DNA of 64,000 bases from Cycas panzhihuaensis (Eukaryota > Cycadophyta), in NCBI GenBank assembly GCA_023213395.1, contig CM041465.1, forward strand, positions 224,137,741 to 224,201,740, read 5' to 3'. This document shows positions 1 to 8,883 of the stretch, piece by piece (position 1 is the first letter of the stretch; each line of letters begins with the position of its first letter). Both the position numbers and the translations under genes were made by a program. Under the pieces are notes generated by a model. That model saw only the letters and a list, made by a program, of their open reading frames with translations, had not been told where the DNA came from and did no database searches.

Positions 1-306
1 TTTGCTTTATCTCCTAAGTACTAAAGTTATCCATGTCACTATCATAGGCCCCATATTCTAGTGAAGTCCACTAACAAGAAAGGATATAATCTATCTTTCT
101 AATACTATAGCAGGATGCCCTAACTACCTATTCACATCAACTAATGATTGATATACAAAGCAAAATACCAAATCATTAAAGAACACTAAAGTTGGTTGTA
201 ATAATTACACCTATTTGTAGGGATATTTTCCAATGCTTGTAATTAATCAATGCATTCATATTAAAATAATTATTAAAGGGATATGATAAGAAAAAAAAGG
301 TAGGTA

Positions 307-312
<6 letters not shown>

Positions 313-345
<33 letters not shown>

Positions 346-364
346 AGGGGGGGAGGGAGAGAGA
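313..364. repeat. (AG)n purine microsatellite
   Basis: An uninterrupted AG dinucleotide run to about 340 is followed by an imperfect G/A-only tract to about 364. It is a simple repeat. Confidence 0.9.
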
Positions 365-2144
365 AGGTTGAATTAAGGGGTCTTTTAGGCTACTATTTTT
401 TGGAATTTAGTGGTCTTTTAGAAGGGTGACTAAATGTTTTATAGAGGCTTTATTTTCTTATCATGTTTTTAAACTTTTGATCCTCCTTTTTTTCTTCCAA
501 CTTCTTCTTATTGTTTACTAAGTTCTAAGGATGGTTTCTAAGCTTAGCCAATATCATTTTAGTTCTAGCATTCTTCTCTTATTATAATTTTCTCTTGTTA
601 GTAGATTATTACATGTATGAATCATCAAGGGTTATTATCTAATTCTCATTTGGAGTACTACATGGGCCTAAAATAAAATTTTAGTTGTAAGACTTATATC
701 TCTTAACAGTATTAAACACTAATGTTAAATCTCTCTAGTTAAGTTATTATTTATTATCAAGGTTATTAATGCTTGATAGATTTTTATTCACTTGATCTAT
801 TATGTGTTCAAACTTTGTTGTGGTTAGGAAATCATGATTATAAGTTATAAGATTGGCTAAGTTGTACTGGTATATTTGGTTTATGGGATGTGTAGAGGTA
901 ATTTAGATGAATCAGTCATGTTATACTAGTAGCATTCATTAGATTATATCTCATAATAACTCTAAAGACCTATGATAATTATCATCTGCCACTTTCTTTT
1001 TAGCTTTTCCATTATGTTCACAATTTTGTCTTCCTCTCCTTTTTATGTTTTATTACATCTTTAACTTTCCCTTTTATCTTTAATTTGCATTATAAAAATA
1101 CTCCTTAAAAACTTTGTTAATGGTTATTATTTTTTGATATGTATATCACGTATATTATGTATCATAGAAGCCAATATAAGTGTGTTATTCAGTTGGGTAT
1201 TTTATAGTTGTCTCTCTATTATATGTGATGTCAATTAAGGTAGGTTACTTAGGAAACCTTAAGCAAAAGGGGAAAATGGTCTTCACAAAAGGGGGACTAA
1301 GGTAACAAGTCTTAATGGATCCTCAACTCCCTTCCAAAAGGAAGAGGGATGTCTTCCTAAATGTGTGTTAAGCAGGAAATGCAACCAACTACTATTGATG
1401 TGCTAAGTCAATTAATATAAAAGAGTAAAGAGAAAGTTGAAGAAGAAAAAGTAAATAATCACTAAGACTTTTCCCCTAAGGGATTAAGAACAAGCAAAGA
1501 CTCCTAATGAGGGGGATGGTCATTAGGTCCTTACCCTAAAAAGGACATCTTGAGATTCCTATCCACTAATCCCAAGCCCTCTTAAGGTGAAAGATCTATC
1601 CAAGACCTTTATCCCACCCTGATAGAAAAATCTATGTTGTACTAACTAAGGAATAGGAGGACTAATAAGTGTGAGGATTCACAAAATCTTAGACCCTAGA
1701 TTAAGACTCCCTCACTTAATGATAATCCTCTAAGAAAAGTGAATGGCTCATGGATACCTACATCTAATTCTAGTGAGTTATGCATAGTTAGAGGTGAATA
1801 AAAGAGAGAGAGAGAAGTGACTCTCAACCCAAAGTATTATAAGAAATTGATATCTTTAGAGTTCAAAATACAAGAAGAAAAATAGTCTCAAAGGGGAAGA
1901 AGTATGCATGTGAGGGATATCACATCTTGGTTGATAAAAAATGTCCTCACAATAAGAAGTATTTACCCTTTAAGAAAGGATGATTTTGTACACTAAGGAT
2001 GTTAAGTCTTAGATGATCAACCATGTCCTAATTAAGAGAGTAGGGCCTAACTTATGGGGATAACTTAGAAACAATTACTTATATCCAATCTAGCATGCAC
2101 TTTAAATTTGGATAAAATCAACAAACAACTAGGTTAATCATCAG

Positions 2145-2149
2145 GTATG
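2145..2149. repeat. Target site duplication GTATG, left copy
   Basis: GTATG directly precedes the TGATCC start of the left LTR of element A and recurs at 8879-8883 directly after the right LTR. Five-base duplications are typical of LTR retrotransposon integration. Confidence 0.93.
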
Positions 2150-2834
2150 TGATCCAGGAGGATCTACCATATGTTTACAGGATGCGGAAAATGCTAGGCA
2201 TTGGAATAACTAAAAGAGATATGGCCAAATGGTATCAAAACTCTATGAAATTTTGTTTAAAGGGATAAGACACATCTCACTATATGTGTACAAAAGGTGG
2301 GGTTCAGAAAATATCATTTGATTAGAGTTCAAGCCTTGTCTTTGCATAAAAATTAATCCCACGAGTTAGCGAGAAAAAATAGAAAATATATATTTTGATT
2401 ATATGAATAGAAACATGGCCAAATGACATCAAAATGAGCTAAACTTTTGAGGAAGTGGAGGAGACATACGTTCCTATACGTGTACAAAATTTGAGCTAAA
2501 TTGGAGTCCGTTAAGGTTAGTTACAAGCCGCAACTTTTATGAATTGTATGAAGGCCACTTGGACAGCAGAAAAACAACAAATACATATTATTACTAAATG
2601 AATAAAAATGCAGTCAAATGACATCCAAATGAGCTAAAAATTTGAGGAAGCTGAGGGGACATATGTTCCTATATGTGTACCAAATGTGAGCTAAATTGGA
2701 GTACGTTAAGATCTATTAAAAACTGTACCTTTTTAAGAATTGTATGAAGGCCACTTGGACAACATGCATTCTGGTGGTTAGTGGTTATACTTGCATGATT
2801 GCCACTTGTTAAACATGCAATTCAGGTTTCTTTC

Positions 2835-2840
2835 TATAAA
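2835..2840 (+). promoter_or_regulatory. TATA box in 5-prime LTR of gypsy A
   Basis: TATAAA lies about 370 bp before the LTR end and is retained in the 3-prime LTR at 8509-8514. It is the likely core promoter for the genomic RNA. Confidence 0.6.
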
Positions 2841-3021
2841 TTGAGCCCTTCTACAGGTTGGAGATGTGGTTCTTGGAGACTTGACTTGGGAAGCATCCTT
2901 GGAGAAGCATTTGGAGGGTTGGAATCCCCCTTATGGTATAATTGTAACATTTACTCCTTGTAATTTTACCATTCTTTTGCTAGTTGATTTCTCCACCATT
3001 AAATGGAGATTTTCATGGTTT

Positions 3022-3027
3022 AATAAA
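3022..3027 (+). promoter_or_regulatory. AATAAA polyadenylation-like signal in LTR
   Basis: AATAAA lies about 185 bp downstream of the TATA box within the LTR. The same spacing is kept in the 3-prime LTR, where it could end the genomic transcript. Confidence 0.45.
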
Positions 3028-3209
3028 AGTATTACTCATCATACTTTTGGATCAATGTCAAGAATAATTGATTTGGTGTAGAATTTTCCTTTCATGGGCT
3101 CATTGTTGTTTTGATGTTATTGAGCTTTCTACACTAACTCCCGTGATCTCAAGGAGGAAAGGTTGATAATTGATTTCTTCACCAACTAAGCTCTTTTGGG
3201 ATCATATTT

Positions 3210-3221
3210 TGGTATCGAGCC
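3210..3221 (+). other. Primer binding site of gypsy A
   Basis: TGGTATCGAGCC lies five bases after the 5-prime LTR. It differs from the usual initiator-Met complement TGGTATCAGAGCC by one missing base. It would prime minus-strand DNA synthesis. Confidence 0.8.
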
Positions 3222-3245
3222 TCTGATCTTTGTTGTAGGGACTTG

Positions 3246-4406
3246 AATGGTACAAACAAGGAAAGGATACAAAGAGAAAGATGAAGACTTTCTTGTGTTA
3301 CAATCACCAAGAAGACAAAGAAAGAATCCAAGCACCATGGTGAAAAGAAGATGGAGAAATTAGATTTGAAGGCTTGAGAAGAACGTCAAGCCTTGATGCA
3401 AATGATGACCCACCTTCTACCTATAGTCAAAGGAAAGGCAAAGAGAAGGAATTTGAAGGAGGATCCACATATGACCACGACCATGAAGAGGAAGAGGAAG
3501 AGACCTTAAAGCACTCTTTTGAAGAAAGCAAGGGTACTTCATCTCATCAACCCTTCAAGGTAGAGGCAAAGTTGGATATTCTAACTTATGATGGAGAGGT
3601 AAATGCTGAAAAGTTGGACCATTGGTTGGATCAACTTGAAACCTACTTCACAATCTATGCTTATAGTAATGCTCAAAATCTTTCATTTGCTAGGCTCAAG
3701 TTGTGTAAACATGCATTGACATGGTGGAATGCATATTTAAAGACTCATGATGTATCTTCTTTTCATGGAGGGATTTTAAGAAAATAATAAAGAAGCAATT
3801 CTACCCCATAGGTCATGAGGAAGACCAATGGGTCACTTGGCAATATTTACACCAAGGGAGAGGTGTAAGTGTCCAAGACTATACTTCTTTATTTTTTAGG
3901 CATGGCATGCTACTTGGTATTAATATGGATGAACATGTCACTCTTATGAAATTCATTGGAGGATTACATGAATACATAAGGAAGGAACTAAGGCTTTTAA
4001 GGTTCAATCCATTGGAGAAGCAAGTAGGATGGCTATGGCAATAGAAAGTAAAAGTAAGAAATCTACATTCATATCTAAAGATTCTACTTTTACTTCTAAT
4101 AAGTATGAAAAGAATCCTAAATGGCACTCATCAAAAAGGCAAGAAGGAAAGAAGAAAAGAACTAATTTTGTTAAAAGTTCTAACTATTGTGAACATTGTG
4201 ATATTAGTGGTCATATTACAGCAAAGTGTTGGAAGTTGCATCCAGAACTAAAGCCGAAGCATATCAAGGATATGGAATTAAGAAAGAAGGAAAAGGGAAA
4301 GCACTACTTTCTGAGGTGGAGATTCAAAGTGAAGGAGAAGAAGAGAAGGTCACTCTACTTACAAATTATGAAGATGATGCTACAAGGGAGGAACTATTTC
4401 ACTTGA
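3246..4406 (+). pseudogene. gag: gag (capsid/nucleocapsid) of gypsy A, frameshifted
   Basis: Gag forms the cytoplasmic particle in which the element RNA is reverse transcribed. The start is placed at ATG 3246, which reads MVQTRKG, a common opening for plant gypsy Gag. A stop follows within about 40 codons. A gag domain with the motif LDHWLDQLETYF runs to 3787, continues after a frame change near 3778 to about 4040, then changes frame again. The last part encodes a zinc knuckle CX2CX4HX4C (CEHCDISGHITAKC) at 4188-4229, which would bind RNA. At least one stop and two frameshifts make it non-functional. Confidence 0.85.
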
Positions 4407-4941
4407 AGCTTCAAGTGGGAAATAGTATGATTGGTGCCATTATAGATCCGAGAAGCCAAAAGAATTTGATCTCGAAAGTTTGGTAAAGAGCATTGGTTTG
4501 GTAACTACTCCTCACCCTCATCCATATCCTCTTGGTTGGATCCATAAAGATGTGGAAATGCAAATATCAAAGCAATGTACACTTAAATTTTCCATCACTA
4601 ATGATTTTGTTGATGAGGTAATATGTGATGTGGTGCCACCGGATGTATGCCATGTTGTGCTTGGAAGTCCCTACTTGTGGGATCGAGATGCACTCTTCTA
4701 TCGAAGGGAGAGAAAGTATCGATTGATGAAGGATAACAAGGGCTTCATCATAAAGGCCACAAAGAAGCACTTGGATAAGATAGCATTAATTTCAGCTACT
4801 CAAGCAAAAAGGATGATCAATGCATGTGGTAAATTTGTCATCTTAATGGTAAGGAGAAAAGAAGAGCCAAGAGATGAAGAAGGTCCTTCTACTCACACTC
4901 GCTTATATCACCTAAACAAATGCAACAAATTAAGGAGTTAA
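4226..4941 (+). pseudogene. pro: Aspartic protease region of gypsy A, active site altered
   Basis: Retroviral-type aspartic proteases release Gag and Pol from the polyprotein and need a D-S/T-G triad. Here the matching site at about 4423-4471 reads GAIIDPRSQKNLIS: the aspartate remains but the S-G that should follow is now P-R. The hydrophobic continuation and later VVLGSPYLWDRDALF (about 4655-4700) fit the family. A stop near 4486 and a frame change break it. It overlaps the end of gag, as expected for a frameshifted polyprotein remnant. Confidence 0.75.
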
Positions 4942-4999
4942 AGACAAGGTATGATATTCTATTTCAACATGTTGATGGGCTTCCACTAAAGAGAAAGAT

Positions 5000-5819
5000 A
5001 GAGCATGAAATCACTCTTGTAGGAGATGCACCATTACCTAATGTTGCTTTGTATAGCACTCCATTGTAGAAAATAATGAGATAAAGAGGCAAGTTGAGGA
5101 GTTGCTTGATCAAGGGGTCATAAGACCTTCATGTTCACCTTGTGGGTCACCAATTGTCTTGGTGCCTAAGAAGGATGGAGGATGGAGAATGTGTATAGAT
5201 TTTCATGCTTTGAATAAAATTACAATTAAAAATCGCTACCCTTTGCCTCGTATAGTTGATTTGCTTGATCAAATTCAAAGATGCTTGTTATTTCACTAAA
5301 TTGATTTAAAAGTGGTTATCACCAAGTTAGGGTCAAGGAGGAGGACACATGGAAGACGACCTTCAAAATAAAGCAAGGACTCTTTGAATGGATGGTTATG
5401 CCTTTCGGATTGTGTAATGCTCCCTGCAACATACATGAGGCTAATGAATGAGATATTAAGGCCTTACTTGGATAATTTTGTTGTTGTCTATCTTGATGAC
5501 ATTTTGATTTTCAAAGAACACATGGGAGGAACATTTGCAAGACATAGAAGAAGTTTTAAAGACTATGGCTAAGCATCATTTGAAGCTTAATGTGAAGAAG
5601 TGCGAATTTGGCAAGGAGAACTTGATCTTCTTAGGCTTTGTGGTTGGAGGAGGAAAGTTGAGCATTGATCCACTCAAGACTCAAGCCATCCTCAAATGGC
5701 CTAGGCCAATAAACATCACAGAGGTGAGAAGTTTTTTAGGAGCTTGTCAATACTTGAGAAAGTTCATTCTTCATTTCTCACAAAGTTGCAAGACCTCTAC
5801 ATGGATTGACAAAATCTAG
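5000..5819 (+). pseudogene. pol (RT): Reverse transcriptase of gypsy A, frameshifted
   Basis: RT copies element RNA into DNA in the particle. Clear Ty3/gypsy motifs are present: [20 protein letters not shown] then [24 protein letters not shown] (5102-5260, quoted in two parts), the catalytic [10 protein letters not shown] at about 5487-5516, and the thumb-side LNVKKCEFGKENLIFLGFVV. The YLDD metal-binding aspartates are intact. The reading frame breaks near 5299, 5380 and 5540, so no continuous RT can be made. Confidence 0.9.
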
Positions 5820-6325
5820 TAGAAAGTTTACTTGGGGTTCCAAGGAGGAAGAAGCCTTTCTTCTTTTAAAGAAGAAAATTTGTGAAGCAATAGGTTTTGG
5901 CAATGCCAAATTTGCAAAGGCCTTTTGAAGTCGAAGCTGATGCGAGTGGAAATGCGATGGGAGTTATCCTTATTCAAGATGGGAAGCCTATTGCGTACCA
6001 TTCGGAAGTCTTCACCCCTTAAGTGAAGAACTACCCAACATATGATCGAGAAATGTTCACACTTCATTAAGCATGCAAGCATTGGAGGTCATACTTGCTC
6101 GGAAAAGAGGTTGTAGTTCATACCGATCATAAGCCTCTTCAATTTTTACAAACTCAAAGTAAATTATCGCAAGCAAGACACATGAAGTGGATGAGTTATT
6201 TACAACAATTCAATATTGTAATTAAGTATAAAAGGGATCTAATAACAAAATTCGATATGTTATCTAGACCACCTTGTTCCACTTCTTCTTCTACTTTTGT
6301 TTGTAGTTCTCTTATGAGTTTGTAG
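5820..6325 (+). pseudogene. pol (RH): RNase H of gypsy A, broken
   Basis: RNase H removes the RNA strand during reverse transcription. The + strand reads FEVEADASGNAMGVILIQDG near 5922-5985, the usual ADAS start with the first catalytic aspartate, then YPTYDREMFTLH and VVVHTDHKPLQFL (about 6109-6150), holding the later TDH aspartate. The end is DMLSRPP, matching the DALSR end of this domain. In-frame stops occur near 6020 and 6067. Confidence 0.88.
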
Positions 6326-6334
6326 GTAGAACCA

Positions 6335-7133
6335 ATGCATCATGAAGAGTACAAAGACTTGTACCATGAAGATGAAGATTTGAAGGAAGAATTAGAGAAC
6401 CTAGCGAAAGGAAGACCTTCCCAGCTTGCTTGGAAGGATGGTCTACTTTTCAAAGGGGAGCAGCTCTATGTTCCATCAAAAGGAGACAAGATCAAGTGGC
6501 TTAGAGAAGCCCATACTTCTAAAGTAGCTGGTCACTTTGGTATAGAGAAGACTTTAGCAAACTTGAGAAGATATGTTGTATGGCCAAAAATGCAAAATGA
6601 TGTAAAAACATATGTAAAAGGATGTGTAATGTGTAATACTTCTAAGCCTTCTTCTAGAAAATTAGGATTGTATACACCACTACCTATTCCCACTAGGCCT
6701 TGGGAAAGTATCTCCATTCATTTTTTACCCCCACTTCCCATCACTACCAACCCACATCATTATCTTTTTCTTCTTCTACATACCTTTACTAAAATCATAT
6801 CTCTAATACCTTCTAACAACACAATCACAGTACAGGAGGAGGTGAGTTATTGTTGGAGGATGTATGGAAGAATTTTGGGTTGGGTTGTTGGATGATTTGA
6901 GATGGGGAGAGTGGATTGGTTTGATGATTTTGGAAGTGAGTATGGGAGATGATGGATAGGAAATTGAAGAGGAGTAGAAGTTTGGATGGTGAAAGAGATG
7001 GAAAACCAAGTAGTGAATGTAATTTTGGTACATTTATTCACCCCATACAATTCCAACCATCCAAACACTTCCCATCAATCATTCCCTTTTCTACAATTTC
7101 CATTTAATACACCAATCCATCCATCACACTCTA
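6335..7133 (+). pseudogene. pol (INT): Integrase of gypsy A with G/C-substituted catalytic core
   Basis: Integrase inserts the DNA copy using an HHCC zinc domain and a DDE core. The zinc domain is well preserved: GHFGIEKTLANLRRYVVWP followed by CVMC (about 6530-6635). The core is then unlike any normal copy: SISMDF reads SISIHF, GGLP reads PPLP, and VVVDRFTKM reads LLLHTFTKI. Further on SDRDSRF appears as a stop plus DGESGL and FHPQTDG as LDGERDG. These residues follow if every G became C at 6709-6829 and 7029-7135 and every C became G at 6834-7005. The first catalytic aspartate is lost and several stops are created. See the findings. Confidence 0.85.
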
Positions 7134-7708
7134 AAGCACCTTTTGAAGTTTGTTTGGGATACTTACCTCAAAGTCCATTTGACTTGGAGTTTTCCATGCA
7201 AGCTAAGGAAGGATCCGGCAAAGAGAAGGAGGAGCATGACAAGGCTTTAAGATACTTGGAGAAGATCCAGAGAGTCCACAAAGAAGTACATGATCAACTT
7301 CTAAGGACTCAACAAAAGTACAAGGAAAGACATGACAAGCATAGGCAAGAGTGTACTTTCCAAGAAGGAGATTTAGTATGGTTATGCTTGAGCAAGGAGA
7401 GGTTAAAAGGAGAAGGTAAGAAACTCAAACCTATAAGGTATGGACCATTCAAGATGTTGAGAAAAGTAGGTGGCAATGCTTTCCAACTTGATCTTCCACC
7501 TTATATGCAAATATATTCAGTAGTAAATGCTGAATACTTAAAACTCTTTGAGCCCTCCATGCTAGATGAGGAACAGGACCAGTTCACTTTACCTTCGCTT
7601 GATGATTTGTATTTGGAAAGTGAGGAGCCTCTCAAGGAAGATTGTATCTTGAGAGAAAATCTACCAAAACAAGACATAAGACACATGAATCTTTCGGGAT
7701 TGGAGTAG
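7134..7708 (+). pseudogene. pol (INT C-term): Integrase C-terminal domain of gypsy A
   Basis: This open stretch reads PFEVCLGYLPQSPFDL, a charged helix with HDQLLRTQQKYKERHDKHR, FQEGDLVWL, and a GPY/F module YGPFKMLRKVGGNAFQLDLP followed by NAEYLKLF. GPY/F modules bind DNA and influence target choice. Composition returns to normal immediately after 7135. The protein ends at 7708 about 100 bp before the polypurine tract, with no recognisable chromodomain. Confidence 0.85.
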
Positions 7709-7810
7709 CGTGGCAATTGCCTAGTAAGGCCAAGTGGTTTAGTAGGCAACAAGGAGAACAACACTTCCCCCATCTCCAATTCTAAGCCAAACAGGAGTTG
7801 GCTATTTTCC

Positions 7811-7825
7811 AAGGAAGGGGAGCCA
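7811..7825 (+). other. Polypurine tract of gypsy A
   Basis: AAGGAAGGGGAG plus CCA lies directly before the TGATCC start of the 3-prime LTR. It is the primer for plus-strand DNA synthesis. Confidence 0.85.
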
Positions 7826-8878
7826 TGATCCGTGAGGATCTACCATATGTTTACTGGGATGCGAAAATGCTAGGCATTGGCATAACTAAAAGAGATATGG
7901 CCAAATGGTATCAAAACTCTATGGAATTTTGTTTAAAGGGATAAGACACATCTCACTAGATGTGTACAAAAGGTGGGGTTCAGAAAATATCATTTGATTA
8001 GAGTTCAAGCCTTGTCTTTGCATAAAAATTAATCCCACAGTTAGCAGAAAAAATAGAAAATATATATTTTGATTATATGAATAGAAACATGGCCAAATGA
8101 CATCAAAATGAGCTAAAATTTTGCGGAAGCGGAGGAGACATACTTTCCTATACGTGTACAAAATTTGAGCTAAATTGGAGTCCGTTAAGGTCAGTTACAA
8201 GCCGCAACTTTTATGAATTGCATGAAGGCCACTTGGACAGCAGAAAAACAGCAAATACATATTATTACTAAATGAATAAAAATGCATCCAAATGACATCC
8301 AAATGAGCTGAAAATTTGAGGAAGATGAGGGGACATACGTTCCTATATGTGTACCAAATTTGAGCCAAATTGGAGTACGTTAAGATTTGTTACAAACTGT
8401 ACCTTTTTAAGAATTGTATGAAGGCCACTTGGACAACATGCATTCTGGTGGTTAGTGGTTATACTTGCATGATTGCCACTTGTTAAACATGCAATTCAGG
8501 TTTCTTTCTATAAATTGAGCCCTTCTACAGGTTGGAGAGGTGGTTCTTGGAGACTTGACTTGGGAAGCATCCTTGGAGAAGCATTTGGAGGGTTGGAATC
8601 CCCCTTATGGTATAATTGTAACATTTACTCCTTGTAATTTTACCATTCTTTTGCTAGTTGATTTCTCCACCATTAAATGGAGATTTTCATGGTTTAATAA
8701 AAGTATTACTCATCATACTTTTGGATCAATGTCAAGAATAATTGATTTGGTGTAGAATTTTCCTTTCATGGGCTCATTGTTGTTTTGATGTTATTGATCT
8801 TTCTACACTAACTCCCAGGATCTCAAGGAGGAAAGGTTGATAATTGATTTCTTCACCAACTAAGCTCTTTTGGGATCA
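7826..8878 (+). repeat. 3-prime LTR of gypsy A (1053 bp)
   Basis: Near-identical to 2150-3204, with the same TGATCC and GGATCA ends. TATAAA is at 8509-8514. Confidence 0.95.
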
Positions 8879-8883
8879 GTATG
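8879..8883. repeat. Target site duplication GTATG, right copy
   Basis: Exact match to 2145-2149, directly after the 3-prime LTR of element A. Confidence 0.93.

Larger units (their letters stand above)
1..2149. other. Noncoding AT-rich DNA, no gene seen
   Basis: No coding similarity, RNA gene or paired repeat was recognised. The only structured feature is a short purine microsatellite near 313-364. The stretch is the left flank of gypsy element A and is probably old decayed repeat DNA, which is inference. Confidence 0.6.
2150..3204 (+). repeat. 5-prime LTR of gypsy A (1055 bp)
   Basis: It matches 7826-8878 along its whole length with scattered substitutions and small indels. It begins TGATCC and ends GGATCA. 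It carries a TATA box (2835-2840) and an AATAAA (3022-3027), the expected order for an LTR promoter and polyadenylation signal. Confidence 0.95.
2150..8878 (+). mobile_element. Complete Ty3/gypsy LTR retrotransposon A
   Basis: A 6.7-kb element in full architecture: 5-prime LTR, primer site, gag, protease, RT, RNase H, integrase, polypurine tract and 3-prime LTR. The order RT, RNase H, integrase shows Ty3/gypsy. Both LTRs start TGATCC and end GGATCA, a perfect 6-bp inverted pair, and the element is flanked by a perfect GTATG duplication. The LTRs differ at only a few per cent by eye, so insertion looks recent. The coding region is nevertheless dead: several frameshifts and stops, a damaged protease site, and a G/C-substituted integrase core at 6709-7135. 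A GPY/F-type integrase tail is present but no chromodomain was recognised, so the clade is left open. Confidence 0.96.

Noticed and set aside
2866-3081. 71-residue open frame, repeated identically at 8540-8755
   Set aside because: It lies in the LTR pair of gypsy A, overlaps the AATAAA signal and has no known domain; the identity is due to LTR duplication.
3879-4127. 82-residue antisense open frame
   Set aside because: Shadow of the gag gene of gypsy A, which has clear family motifs on the plus strand.
6803-7068. Antisense open frames of 73-76 residues
   Set aside because: They arise because the C-free block on the plus strand has few minus-strand stops; the integrase on the plus strand explains the region.
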